A stretch of 64,000 nucleotides of DNA from Lachnospiraceae bacterium (GTDB lineage Bacteria > Bacillota > Clostridia > Lachnospirales > Lachnospiraceae). Positions 19,152 through 26,822 of this stretch are shown piece by piece. Each line of letters begins with the position of its first letter. Position 1 is the stretch's first letter. The notes under the pieces are model-generated. The model ran no database searches. It saw only the letters and a list, made by a program, of their open reading frames with translations, and had not been told where the DNA came from. The DNA is taken from positions 434,001 through 498,000 of the forward strand of contig CAJTEE010000002.1 of NCBI GenBank assembly GCA_910575275.1. The letters run 5' to 3'. The translations under genes and the position numbers were made by a program.

Positions 19152-19325
19152 CCAATTTTAGAAGCCCGTCTGCAGAATCTCAGTTTTTTGGCAATTCTGC
19201 AAACAGGCTTTCTGGATAGTATACCCCCTATACGTGCCCGTTCATCCAGTATAGGCGGCACGAAATACCTTTCTATTGTCTTGCAAAAATCTAGTGAAAT
19301 AAACGCCCGCTATCTATGCTTCTAT

Positions 19326-19380
19326 GCGCGCCTGCAAAGCTAAACATAGCCCCCACTACGCCGTCACTTTGCAGGTGCAC
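19326..19380. repeat. Dispersed hairpin repeat R4 copy
   Basis: GCGCCTGCAAAG pairs with CTTTGCAGGTGC around the loop ACATAGCCCCCACTACGCCG. The loop closely resembles ACGTAGCCCACTACGCCG in the centre of the repeat at 33229-33390, while the arms differ: a conserved loop with variable stems. Confidence 0.5.
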
Positions 19381-19546
19381 AGATAACACAGACATTCGGC
19401 ACTTATTTTTGCATTATTTTCGCAAGGCAGAAATAGCTTTTCAATATATTATCTGAAAAGAAACGTGTGATGTCATATACTTCTTTGCGAGACGAATCGA
19501 GAAAAGCAGCGCACATTCTATCTATTTTTCCACAATATTAGACAGA

Positions 19547-20164
19547 TCAATTCATCATCCGGAAAAGCCCGATTACCTTGCCGAGAATCTGGACTTCATC
19601 TACGATAATCGGTTCCATTGTTGAATTTTCCGGCTGCAGACGAATATGACCGTCTTCTCTGTAAAAGGTCTTTACCGTCGCAGAATCCTCAAGCAGCGCC
19701 ACTACCATATCTCCGTTCTGAGCCGTTGGCTGCTTCGCAACGATTACCTTATCATTATTCAGAATACCAGCCTCTACCATGCTTTCTCCCTTTACCTTCA
19801 GCATAAAAACTTCCTTATTAGGAAGCATTTCAGCCGGAATCGGAAGATAGTCTTCGATATTTTCCTGCGCTAAAATCGGTATTCCTGCGGCCACTGTGCC
19901 GATAACCGGAATATTTACAACCTCTCTGCGCGTCAACGCAAATTCATCATCAAGAATCTCTATTGTACGCGGCTTCGTCGGGTCTCTGCGAATGTAGCCA
20001 TTTTCCTCCAGGGTCTCCAAATGAGAGTGAACCGAGGAGGTAGATTTAAGATGGACTGCCTCGCAGATCTCCCGCACAGACGGCGGATATCCCTTTTTTA
20101 AAATCGTTTCTTTAATATATCCTAAAATCTCTTTCTGCTTTTCTGTGATCTTTCCCTTGCTCAT
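19547..20164 (-). CDS. lexA: SOS repressor LexA
   Basis: 205 residues. The N-terminal winged helix (KITEKQKEILGYIKETI ... SVREICEAVHLKSTSSVHSHLETLEENGYI) binds SOS boxes. The autocleavage site is Ala-Gly in TVAAGIP, the catalytic Ser is in KGESMVEAGI and the Lys in the following ATVKTFY region. RecA filament contact triggers self-cleavage. AGGAGG lies before the start. Its promoter region (20284-20323) contains a LexA box, so it is autoregulated. A yneA-like gene is divergent, the arrangement known in Bacillus. Confidence 0.96.
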   Translation of the reverse strand: MSKGKITEKQKEILGYIKETILKKGYPPSVREICEAVHLKSTSSVHSHLETLEENGYIRRDPTKPRTIEILDDEFALTRREVVNIPVIGTVAAGIPILAQENIEDYLPIPAEMLPNKEVFMLKVKGESMVEAGILNNDKVIVAKQPTAQNGDMVVALLEDSATVKTFYREDGHIRLQPENSTMEPIIVDEVQILGKVIGLFRMMN

Positions 20165-20283
20165 TCAAGCTCCTCCTTTTTAATGCCTGGCATTTTATCC
20201 CTTTAAGGGATATATCCGATTTACCCGAGAATTGCCTTTCCTTCGGTAAGATATAAACTGGCACCTTATCATCTTTATTTGTG

Positions 20284-20323
20284 ATTATAGCACATCTTCA
20301 GAAAAAAAGCAAACTTTTGTTCG
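20284..20323 (-). promoter_or_regulatory. lexA promoter with overlapping LexA box
   Basis: On the minus strand: -35 TTGCTT (20307-20312), 17-bp spacer, -10 TATAAT (20284-20289). The box CGAACAAAAGTTTG (plus-strand 20310-20323) overlaps the -35, matching the clostridial/Bacillus GAAC-N4-GTTC form. Confidence 0.75.
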
Positions 20324-20340
20324 GAAAATTTCAAAAAAGA

Positions 20341-20403
20341 TTGACAAACGTATGTTTGTAATATATAATATTTTTAGAACAAACGTTTCAAAACATATGT
20401 TTG
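20341..20403 (+). promoter_or_regulatory. yneA-like promoter with three LexA boxes
   Basis: TTGACA (20341-20346), 17 bp, TATAAT (20364-20369), a perfect consensus promoter. Boxes: CAAACGTATGTTTG (20345-20358) overlapping the -35, GAACAAACGTTTC (20377-20389) just after the -10, and AAACATATGTTTG (20391-20403). Tight SOS repression is expected. Confidence 0.85.
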
Positions 20404-20419
20404 CAAAGGAGGCCTGAAG

Positions 20420-20737
20420 ATGAAAAAATATCTGTTTCTTCTGTTTATTTGTATGATGTTCATGTCCTGCTTTTTTGGAAAAACACTCGTTCTGGCAGGA
20501 GAGGAGGAAAAGGATGGACCATGCAGACGCTACTATACGACAATCACAGTCCAAAAAGGCGATTCCCTCTGGTCCATTGCAAAAACATACAGTCAAGGCT
20601 CTGAGCTTGGCATACGCGAATATATTCAAGAGCTAAAAACGATCAATGGGATGGCTTCCGATCGAATTAATGCAGGTGACTATATTACGATCGTTTATTT
20701 TCCGGAGCAGCCCAAGGAGTCCCCAGAACCAGAATGA
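20420..20737 (+). CDS. yneA: YneA-like SOS cell-division inhibitor (LysM protein)
   Basis: 105 residues. An N-terminal membrane anchor or signal (KYLFLLFICMMFMSCFFGKTLVLAG) is followed by a LysM domain (YYTTITVQKGDSLWSIAKTYS ... INAGDYITIVYFPEQ). Size, topology, divergence from lexA and three LexA boxes fit YneA of Bacillus, an exported protein that delays septation during DNA damage. Sequence identity to YneA itself cannot be measured here, so the role is inferred from synteny and architecture. A good AAAGGAGG ribosome site precedes ATG 20420. Confidence 0.8.
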   Translation: MKKYLFLLFICMMFMSCFFGKTLVLAGEEEKDGPCRRYYTTITVQKGDSLWSIAKTYSQGSELGIREYIQELKTINGMASDRINAGDYITIVYFPEQPKESPEPE

Positions 20738-20757
20738 ACTTACTTCCAAAAGGGTAA

Positions 20758-21813
20758 TTAAGATTCCTCTCTGAGACGTACCTTATTTCTGGCACTGCGG
20801 CGGCGTTCATCCTCTAGGGCGGCATAATGCTTTTTGGTTGTATTGACATCATTATGTCCAAGGACTGACGCTACCAAATAAATATCTCCGGTTTCCCGGT
20901 AAAGATTTGTACCATAAGTACTGCGCAGCTTGTGTGGTGTGATTTTTTTTAATGGGGTCACCAGCCTGGAATATTTTTTGACAAGTTTTTCCACACTGCG
21001 TACATTAATGCGTTTGCGCTGCATGGAAAGGAACAATGCCTCCTCATGCCCAGGAAACGCATCCATCTGTTCACGTTCCATTATATATTGTTCCAGCGTA
21101 TTGCAGACCTCATCACTGAAATAAACAACGGCTTCTTTGCCTCCTTTCCGGAATATCCGGATTCCACAGGCATCCAAATCCACATCCGTCAGGTTAAGCC
21201 CAACACATTCCGAAACCCGAATTCCCGTACCCAAAAGGAGGGACAGCATTGCCAAATCCCGCACACGGGTTCGCTCATGATAGATTTTCTGCTTTTCAGT
21301 CAATTGCTCGCCTTCCTCCACAAGATCAAGAAGGCGGGCAATTTCATCAATTTCCAGCCGAATAATTTCCTTTTCGTGCAGCTTTGGCATCCGAAGAAGT
21401 GCTGCAACATTCCTTTCAATCCGCTGATTGCGATAAAAATAATTATAAAAGCTCCGCAGGGAGGCAACCTTGCGCATAATTCCCCGTTCTGTATTGATAA
21501 CATCTGTGCCTTCCAGAGAAGGATGACATTTCAAATACTCCAGATATTCCTCCAGATCTGTAATGGTGAGCTGCTCCAGAATTGAAAGCGGGAGAGAGCG
21601 GTAGTCCATACCGGCCACAGCCGAATTTTCCTGCCTGAGAAATTCAAAAAAAATCCGCAGATCATACGCATATGCGATCCTGGTCCGTGTGGATGTCTGT
21701 GGTTCAATACCGCGAAAAAAATCTGCGCAGAAATCCGGAAGCTCCTTAATAAGCATGCGAAGATGTTTAATGTTTTCAATATCCTTTTGCTCATGGTAAG
21801 AGAGTGCAGACAT
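20758..21813 (-). CDS. XerS-like tyrosine recombinase
   Basis: 351 residues. An N-terminal SAM-like core-binding domain is followed by a catalytic domain with Arg in LGTGIRVSECVGL, Lys in FRKGGKEA, HxxR in TPHKLRSTYG, His in VLGHNDVNTTK and the nucleophile Tyr in KHYAALED. The length, the LSILEQLT region and the long inserted linker before RDLAMLSLLLGTGIR (EKQKIYHERTRV) resemble streptococcal/lactococcal XerS rather than the ~300-residue XerC/D. It lies outside the prophage repeats, so it is a host gene, probably a chromosome-dimer resolvase. Its closeness to the prophage attachment site is discussed in the findings. Confidence 0.8.
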   Translation of the reverse strand: MSALSYHEQKDIENIKHLRMLIKELPDFCADFFRGIEPQTSTRTRIAYAYDLRIFFEFLRQENSAVAGMDYRSLPLSILEQLTITDLEEYLEYLKCHPSLEGTDVINTERGIMRKVASLRSFYNYFYRNQRIERNVAALLRMPKLHEKEIIRLEIDEIARLLDLVEEGEQLTEKQKIYHERTRVRDLAMLSLLLGTGIRVSECVGLNLTDVDLDACGIRIFRKGGKEAVVYFSDEVCNTLEQYIMEREQMDAFPGHEEALFLSMQRKRINVRSVEKLVKKYSRLVTPLKKITPHKLRSTYGTNLYRETGDIYLVASVLGHNDVNTTKKHYAALEDERRRSARNKVRLREES

Positions 21814-21830
21814 GATAAAAAACCTCCTTC

Positions 21831-22553
21831 TTAATCACGAACTGACCAGCCCGGGATATTTCCGGTCAAAATGGCATGAAAAAAGCGTTCTTTCACGCCT
21901 GGGTTTTCCAGATTCAAAGTTTTTAACAAACTTTTAACATATTCTCGTTTGGTTTTTCCGTCTGCAGGGCAGGGATTTTTGCACACGGGCAGAGAGTATT
22001 TATTTTTAAATCCAATAACCTCTGCCTCCGTGACATACATAAGCGGCCGAATCACGGTAAGTTCCATACGATCCAGCCAGATCTTCGGAGCGAATGTATA
22101 GAAGCGCCCCTCATAAATCAGTGAAAGAAGCATAGTCTCGATTATATCATCTCTATGATGTGCATATGCAATCTTGTTGCAGCCCATTTCTTTTGCAGCC
22201 GTATTCAGTGCTCCTTTGCGCAGCTTGGCACAGAGTGAACACGGGTTTGATTCTTTTCGAGTCTCAAAAACAATTTGCGCAACGTCTGTGGGAAGAATTT
22301 TGTAAGGAATCGATAGCTGTTCACAAAAGGTCTGTATCGCGTTAAAATCCTGATTTCCAAACCCCAAATCAACCGTAATCGCACAAAGTGAAAACGGCTT
22401 CGAATAAAAGCGCTGTAGATTTTTTAACGCACACAACAAAGCCAGACTATCCTTACCTCCCGAAACCCCGACCGCAATCCTGTCATTTTCATCAATAAGC
22501 TGATAATCATCAACCGCCTTACGGACAAGACTTAAAAGCCTCTGTAACTTCAT
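21831..22553 (-). CDS. TtcA-family tRNA thiolation protein
   Basis: 240 residues with the PP-loop ATP-pyrophosphatase motif GVSGGKDSLALL near residue 30, the pair CSLC and a further Cys (CKNPCPADG) that ligate an iron-sulfur cluster in TtcA, and YAHHRDDIIETMLLSLIYEGRF. This group makes 2-thiocytidine at position 32 of tRNAs; Gram-positive members may have other tRNA targets. It is 17 nt upstream of the recombinase gene on the same strand, so they are likely co-transcribed. Confidence 0.85.
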   Translation of the reverse strand: MKLQRLLSLVRKAVDDYQLIDENDRIAVGVSGGKDSLALLCALKNLQRFYSKPFSLCAITVDLGFGNQDFNAIQTFCEQLSIPYKILPTDVAQIVFETRKESNPCSLCAKLRKGALNTAAKEMGCNKIAYAHHRDDIIETMLLSLIYEGRFYTFAPKIWLDRMELTVIRPLMYVTEAEVIGFKNKYSLPVCKNPCPADGKTKREYVKSLLKTLNLENPGVKERFFHAILTGNIPGWSVRD

Positions 22554-22606
22554 AAAATGATCCTTTCAGTATGTATTTTCTTGAAAGCCGCTGATATAGC
22601 AGTACA

Positions 22607-22687
22607 TTAAACTATTCGCGAAAGAATAGTTTAACGAATAGTTAACGGTACTTTTATAGGATAACGCGAAATTTAAGGATTGTCAAG
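22607..22687. other. Left prophage attachment region (attL) with 11-6-11 palindrome
   Basis: TTAAACTATTC (22607-22617), spacer GCGAAA, GAATAGTTTAA (22624-22634) is a perfect 11-bp inverted repeat with a 6-bp centre, the geometry of Xer core sites. The direct-repeat unit starts at 22622/22623, continues as AGAATAGTTTAACGAATAGT TAA and runs with scattered mismatches to GTCAAG at 22687. It matches 29851-29915. Confidence 0.75.
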
Positions 22688-22705
22688 GAAAGGATGGGAA
22701 AAGTC

Positions 22706-24079
22706 ATGAAAAGAACGAAACAGGTGATATCTGTCTTTCTTAGTGTTGTTCTTTGTGTGGCTTTTTCGTTTGCCTCCTTGGCGGATGTGGCTTCAGGCAG
22801 TAATGCGTTCTTGGTTCCACCTGCATCTTATGGTGGAGCTATGCCGTTCTCGTCGGTCGGTTCTTATGAGAATACAGTTGTTTATACTGGAATTAATGTC
22901 AATGTCGTATATACAGATACCTTAACAGATCGTACGTTTAATAAATGGGTCCCTTTATCCTCTGATGGTTCCTTTCATGTTTCTGTTTCTAAAACAGATT
23001 ACATTTCACAAGTTGCATTCTATATGTATAACAAAAATATCCCTTCCCCTGGCAACTATGTGTTTGGGTTTGATTTTTCTTCTGATTTTACTATGACCGT
23101 TACGAATGTGGCTCTCGCTACGGTAAGGGATACAGATAATGCTTCCCGGATAAAGGATTTCATGAAACTCCCATTCCTTACCGCTCATGGGGATTTTTAT
23201 ACAGAACCTAAGTTAATACAGCTTACAAGCTTAACATATTTTGCCCCCTACTTTGACATTAAAGGCACTTCCCTGCATGATGTGGGCGGGTCTGTTCGGT
23301 TCAGTTTTACCCCATCTTCGGATTCCTCCGGAGAATCTACGGTTGGTACGAATACATCAACACAGGATTATCAGAATAATGTTTCAAACTCTATTAGCAA
23401 TATTTCTTCTTCCGTTGGAAATATGTCTTCCAGCCTTGAGAATGCTGCGGAAAGTTTGGATTATATCTCCCAGTCCCAAAACCTGATTATCAAAGGGATT
23501 GATAACATAATCCTCCATATCTCCGATCAGCTCTATGCCTTTTGGGATCAGCTTTATAATCTGATTCATGTCCCTACCATGGCAAAGCTCCAGGAGATTT
23601 TAGAAGCGATTAAGAACATGAATTTAAATGTTGATGTAGACCTGGACGAATTAAAGTCTGCCATCTCCCGCCTGCAAACCTCGGTTGTAAATCAGATTGC
23701 TTCCAGTACCAATACGCAGATCAATAATGACAATAAGCTCTCCCAAGAGCAAATAAACAATGACAATCAGAATACGGATACCCTTGCAAACGGCTATGAC
23801 AATGCTTCTATGAATGCCGATAAGGATAAGTTGGACGCGGCTCTTTCCGAATATGAGTCCGCAGAAAACCAACTGTTTGACGATGCAAAGGGGCATATTA
23901 AGGGGTTTGATTTTAAAGACGGTTTAAATGAGATTGTTGGCCCCCTTACGGATATATCCTATTTCCTTTCTGGTATCTTTACCGGGATCGGCTCCATGAA
24001 TATCGCGGTCAGCTTCTCTCTCACTCTCTCGGTTGCCCTGGTTCTCATTGGTTGGTACCGTTTTAAAGGGGGTGGATAA
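22706..24079 (+). CDS. Candidate phage adsorption protein (pIII-like)
   Basis: About 457 residues from ATG 22706 (ATG 22694 is directly abutted by the ribosome site and less likely). There is an Sec signal peptide (MKRTKQVISVFLSVVLCVAFSFASLAD), a beta-rich, Ser/Thr-rich exported part and a long helical region (about 220-400) rich in Asn/Ser/Ile with coiled-coil character (NNDNKLSQEQINNDNQNTDT). A C-terminal membrane helix (IAVSFSLTLSVALVLIGWYRF) ends in a short positive tail. An exported protein with C-terminal anchor in this place is what a minor coat/receptor-binding protein would look like. No sequence similarity to pIII is claimed. Confidence 0.65.
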   Translation: MKRTKQVISVFLSVVLCVAFSFASLADVASGSNAFLVPPASYGGAMPFSSVGSYENTVVYTGINVNVVYTDTLTDRTFNKWVPLSSDGSFHVSVSKTDYISQVAFYMYNKNIPSPGNYVFGFDFSSDFTMTVTNVALATVRDTDNASRIKDFMKLPFLTAHGDFYTEPKLIQLTSLTYFAPYFDIKGTSLHDVGGSVRFSFTPSSDSSGESTVGTNTSTQDYQNNVSNSISNISSSVGNMSSSLENAAESLDYISQSQNLIIKGIDNIILHISDQLYAFWDQLYNLIHVPTMAKLQEILEAIKNMNLNVDVDLDELKSAISRLQTSVVNQIASSTNTQINNDNKLSQEQINNDNQNTDTLANGYDNASMNADKDKLDAALSEYESAENQLFDDAKGHIKGFDFKDGLNEIVGPLTDISYFLSGIFTGIGSMNIAVSFSLTLSVALVLIGWYRFKGGG

Positions 24080-24298
24080 ATGTTTCAATTCTTTTCCTCG
24101 ATCGCTGGCTTTATTACTTCGATTGTTGGATACGTGGTCGGCATGTTTTCCATGCTCGTGGATCTGCTTTTGTCCATGGCAAAGGCCGTTGTCTGGCTGT
24201 TTGCCTGTATTGCCTATCTTCCACCGTTCTTAACGGCTTTTGTGCTTGTGCCCGTATCACTTGCCATTATTTTCCAGGTCATGAATAAGGGGTCTTAG
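24080..24298 (+). CDS. Small phage membrane protein
   Basis: 72 residues starting immediately after the previous stop. Nearly all hydrophobic, with two or three membrane segments (FITSIVGYVVGMFSMLVDLLLSM; FLTAFVLVPVSLAIIFQVM). Small hydrophobic proteins next to the adsorption protein are typical of the tip or minor coat proteins (pVI-like) of filamentous phages. Function assigned by position only. Confidence 0.6.
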   Translation: MFQFFSSIAGFITSIVGYVVGMFSMLVDLLLSMAKAVVWLFACIAYLPPFLTAFVLVPVSLAIIFQVMNKGS

Positions 24299-24300
24299 GT

Positions 24301-24510
24301 ATGAGAGAATTTATCGAATTCTGTCTTCTGATTTTAAAAGAGTTGATAAGCAGCTTGTTTGCAGTCGATATAGGCGGGTATTCCTTTGGGGCGTTTTTAA
24401 CGGCTACGATCGTGATTTCGGTCTTTATCTCCTCTCTCGTGATCCGTTTTCGCAATACCGATGTGCAGGCCCCCACGCGCCCGCCTAAGAATAAAGGAAA
24501 GAAAGGATAG
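24301..24510 (+). CDS. Small phage membrane protein with basic proline-rich tail
   Basis: 69 residues. One central membrane segment (FGAFLTATIVISVFISSLVIRF) follows an amphipathic N-terminus, and the cytosolic tail is basic (RNTDVQAPTRPPKNKGKKG). It sits 2 nt after the preceding gene and shares the operon. It could be a minor coat or assembly protein; no family recognised. Confidence 0.55.
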   Translation: MREFIEFCLLILKELISSLFAVDIGGYSFGAFLTATIVISVFISSLVIRFRNTDVQAPTRPPKNKGKKG

Positions 24511-24516
24511 GTTTTG

Positions 24517-25170
24517 ATGTATGGAATTGTTCGTTGTTCGGTTTTTATACCTGTTTTCGCTTTTTGTTTGGTCTTTCTGTTTCGGTTCCCTTCTTACGCG
24601 GATGTGGTGGCATCTTCCAGCGATGCTCCCTTTGAGGCTTCGTCCAATCTACCAGAAGATATGTTTGAAGCTGAAGGCAGTGAAGTCTCTGTGGAGGTTT
24701 ATTCTTCTGATGATGCCGGCTCCCCTCTGGCGATTGTTCCGGATAACCTCGTTAATTGTGTACGGTTTGATGTTCGGATATCTGGTACTGACTATATACT
24801 GCTCCTGCCGTCTGTTTATGAATCCAGTGTTATGGTAGACGCAGACGGATATTTATGGAACATGACTGCCAGTCAGATTCAGGGGAGGCTTTTTAGGGGC
24901 TCTTTCTCTCCCACTGCCGATACCGGCATACTCCTCTATCTCGCTCCCTGCCTCGGCAATAACTTCCAGACAAACCGTGATTATGGAAGCCCGAACTATA
25001 TACGCAACTATTATTGGAGTTCAAACCGCCTGACTTATACAACCACTTATGTGACGGTACAGGTGGAAAAGTCCTATCACCTGTATCAATCCGGCGATCT
25101 GCTCCGTTACGTACTCATTTTCCTCGCCGCCTGCTCCCTGATCTGTCTCTGGAAGCGCGCTGCCCGGTAG
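24517..25170 (+). CDS. Secreted, C-terminally anchored phage protein
   Basis: 217 residues from ATG 24517 (TTG 24514 is possible). Signal peptide (SVFIPVFAFCLVFLFRFPSYAD), an acidic Ser-rich stretch (ASSSDAPFEASSNLPEDMFEAEGSE), a beta-rich domain with Tyr-rich strands (NYIRNYYWSSNRLTYTTTYVTVQVE), and a C-terminal membrane helix (LLRYVLIFLAACSLICLWKRAAR). The topology is like the first gene of the element, so this may be a second virion-surface or host-modifying protein. No known family recognised. Confidence 0.55.
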   Translation: MYGIVRCSVFIPVFAFCLVFLFRFPSYADVVASSSDAPFEASSNLPEDMFEAEGSEVSVEVYSSDDAGSPLAIVPDNLVNCVRFDVRISGTDYILLLPSVYESSVMVDADGYLWNMTASQIQGRLFRGSFSPTADTGILLYLAPCLGNNFQTNRDYGSPNYIRNYYWSSNRLTYTTTYVTVQVEKSYHLYQSGDLLRYVLIFLAACSLICLWKRAAR

Positions 25171-25185
25171 AAAGAAGGTGATTTT

Positions 25186-25332
25186 TTGTTTATTGATAAA
25201 CTGGTTGCATTAATCGGGGAAGTCCCGTCTCAATTCGAACCACTTTTATATGTCATGGGCCTGGTTGCGTTCCTCTGGCTTTGTGACGGCGTTTTTTATC
25301 TCTGCCGGTTCCTTGTAGGGGGTGGGCATTAA
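25186..25332 (+). CDS. Phage micro-protein, 48 residues, one membrane helix
   Basis: TTG start at 25186 with AAGGTG 5 nt upstream. The product begins LFIDKLVALIGEVPSQFEP, then a membrane segment LLYVMGLVAFLWLCDGVFYL and RFLVGGGH. Its stop overlaps the next start by one base (TAATG), so it is translated in series with its neighbours. Position and size suit a pVII/pIX-type end-cap protein. Confidence 0.5.
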   Translation: MFIDKLVALIGEVPSQFEPLLYVMGLVAFLWLCDGVFYLCRFLVGGGH

Positions 25333-25484
25333 TGTTTGAGGAAGTCGCTCCTGTCGTCACATGGATTTTTTCGGAGACGTCTAAGCTTGTCTCGTTTGTA
25401 TGGGGCGCCGGCTGGATCGGCGTCATACTCATCTGTCTCCCACTCGCTAAGCGGGTTGTGGATATATTTAAAAAACTGTTTTAG
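25332..25484 (+). CDS. Phage micro-protein, 50 residues, one membrane helix
   Basis: ATG overlaps the previous stop (TAATG). MFEEVAPVVTWIFSETSKLV, a membrane segment (FVWGAGWIGVILICLPLA) and the basic end KRVVDIFKKLF. An acidic N-terminus, hydrophobic centre and positive C-terminus is the plan of filamentous coat proteins without signal peptide. A minor coat protein is the likely role. Confidence 0.5.
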   Translation: MFEEVAPVVTWIFSETSKLVSFVWGAGWIGVILICLPLAKRVVDIFKKLF

Positions 25485-25495
25485 GAGGTGTTTTC

Positions 25496-25792
25496 ATGAA
25501 ACGTGTAGTTACATGGTTTCGCGCAAAGCTTCGGGATAAGCGGGTTCAGGTGGCTGTCACTACAGGCGGCCTGACTGTCCTTTCTGCGTTCCCGTCCCTT
25601 GCGGCCGATCCGGTTGCAGGCGATCTTGGTACGTTTACCACGACGCTTACAACGCTGGCTGCGTGGCTCTGGAATGAGGTTGGCTTATTCTGTTCCTTTG
25701 TGCTGGCGCAGCCGATGCTTATGTTGGCGCTCTCGATTCCCTTCGTGGGCATGATCGTCAATTTCTTCCTTCGGATTTTTAAGTCCGTCTGA
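25496..25792 (+). CDS. Candidate major coat protein (pVIII-like)
   Basis: 98 residues with a positively charged N-terminus (MKRVVTWFRAKLRDKRVQ), a hydrophobic core and a cleavage motif at PSLAAD near residue 37. The predicted mature form (about 60 residues) is AADPVAGDLGTFTTTLTTLA, a hydrophobic helix and the positive tail LRIFKSV. This is the classical major coat protein layout, and an intrinsic terminator follows directly, as after gene VIII in Ff phages. AGGAGG precedes ATG 25496. Confidence 0.7.
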   Translation: MKRVVTWFRAKLRDKRVQVAVTTGGLTVLSAFPSLAADPVAGDLGTFTTTLTTLAAWLWNEVGLFCSFVLAQPMLMLALSIPFVGMIVNFFLRIFKSV

Positions 25793-25795
25793 TTG

Positions 25796-25822
25796 GAGGG
25801 GCTTTCACGCCCCTTCTTTTTT
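25796..25822 (+). terminator. Terminator after the major coat gene
   Basis: GGGGC, TTTCAC loop, GCCCC, then TTCTTTTTT. It allows high expression of the coat gene relative to the assembly genes downstream. Confidence 0.8.
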
Positions 25823-25833
25823 GGGAGGTTTTT

Positions 25834-26001
25834 ATGGGAGAATTTTTAAATGCATTTGCAGACGTTTTTCTTTACCCGGTGAATCCGGAATATTTTTCTT
25901 CATTTGATGAAAATCCGGTCATGACGGTCCTTTGCGTGGTCCTTCTGGGAATTGGAATTTCCGGTATTACAAGGAAGTTGTTTGAGGTGCTTTTTTTATG
26001 A
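25834..26001 (+). CDS. Phage small membrane protein upstream of the Zot ATPase
   Basis: 55 residues: MGEFLNAFADVFLYPVNPEY, an acidic linker, a membrane segment (TVLCVVLLGIGISGI) and the basic end TRKLFEVLFL. GGGAGG lies upstream. The stop overlaps the Zot start by four bases (ATGA), so translation is coupled. It may be a minor coat or an assembly partner of the ATPase. Confidence 0.55.
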   Translation: MGEFLNAFADVFLYPVNPEYFSSFDENPVMTVLCVVLLGIGISGITRKLFEVLFL

Positions 26002-26750
26002 AATTTTTCATCTGTGTTGAGCTTTTGGCTCTTTTTGTATTCCTGTTTATTGCTTATCACATGATAAAGTACCGGAACCCGTATCAGCTTTATATGGTAT
26101 TCGGTAAGAAGGGCTCCGGCAAGACTACACTCATGACAAAGCTGGCTCTTAAATACCGGAAAAAGGGCTGGGAGGTATTCGCCAATACAGAGATTCCTGG
26201 CTGCTATCTTTTTCGAATAGAGGAGTTCGGCCGGATCCGGTTTCCGGACAATTCTCTCGTATTGGTTGATGAGGTTGGCCTTATCTGGGATAACCGGAAT
26301 TTTAAGTCCTTCCCGGAGCATGTGAAGGTGTATTTCAAGTATCAGAGGCAGTATAAAAACGTGGTCTATCTCTTTTCCCAGTCCTTTGACGTGGATAAAA
26401 AGATACGGGATTTAACGGACCATTTGTACATTGTGCAGAACATGTTCAACTGTTTTTCTATCGCCAGACGTGTCACGAAGAAGCTGACGGTTGTCCATGC
26501 GGATAAATCCGCACAGGGGGAAAGCAAGATCGTGGACGATTATAACATTGATCCCCTCTGGCAATGTTTTTTCGGCTCTGTGATTGTGACGTATATCCCG
26601 CACTGGGCGAATTATTTTAAAAGCTTTAACCCTCCCCCACTCCCGGAGCATCAGTTAGAGAGAATGCCGGACGTGGAGAAACGGCCCGGCGCGTTGGCGC
26701 GGGCCGTGGCGGAGCGGAAGGCATTCCTTGGTAAGCTGAATCGGAAGTAG
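25998..26750 (+). CDS. Zot-domain assembly ATPase (pI-like)
   Basis: 250 residues. An N-terminal membrane segment (CVELLALFVFLFIAYHMI) is followed by a Zonula-occludens-toxin-type ATPase with Walker A VFGKKGSGKTTLMTKLA and Walker B NSLVLVDEVGLIWDNRN, then the YFKYQRQYKNVVYLFSQSFDVDKKIRDLTDHL segment typical of the family. It would drive extrusion and assembly of the virion at the membrane. The N-terminal rather than C-terminal anchor and the lack of a periplasmic part fit a Gram-positive host. This is the key hallmark gene of inoviruses. No toxin activity is implied. Confidence 0.88.
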   Translation: MKFFICVELLALFVFLFIAYHMIKYRNPYQLYMVFGKKGSGKTTLMTKLALKYRKKGWEVFANTEIPGCYLFRIEEFGRIRFPDNSLVLVDEVGLIWDNRNFKSFPEHVKVYFKYQRQYKNVVYLFSQSFDVDKKIRDLTDHLYIVQNMFNCFSIARRVTKKLTVVHADKSAQGESKIVDDYNIDPLWQCFFGSVIVTYIPHWANYFKSFNPPPLPEHQLERMPDVEKRPGALARAVAERKAFLGKLNRK

Positions 26751-26757
26751 CGATTCT

Positions 26758-26777
26758 TTTCTACTTGACAGTAGAAA
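26758..26777. promoter_or_regulatory. Inverted repeat before the replication gene
   Basis: TTTCTAC, TTGACA, GTAGAAA: a 7-bp perfect inverted repeat around a TTGACA hexamer, 45 bp before rep. It could be an operator over a promoter or part of a replication-origin structure; no clear -10 was found at normal spacing. Confidence 0.45.
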
Positions 26778-26822
26778 CACTTAAGCGTAAGGGCTGGTTT
26801 TATATGATTTACGGGGGTAGAT

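Noticed and set aside
20758-21813. The tyrosine recombinase as the prophage integrase
   Set aside because: It lies outside the direct repeats, is co-directional with ttcA and has host-like codon use. It was kept as a host XerS-like gene that the phage might borrow.
25998-26750. Zot protein as a host-damaging toxin
   Set aside because: Zot-domain proteins of filamentous phages are assembly ATPases; no separate toxin domain is visible.
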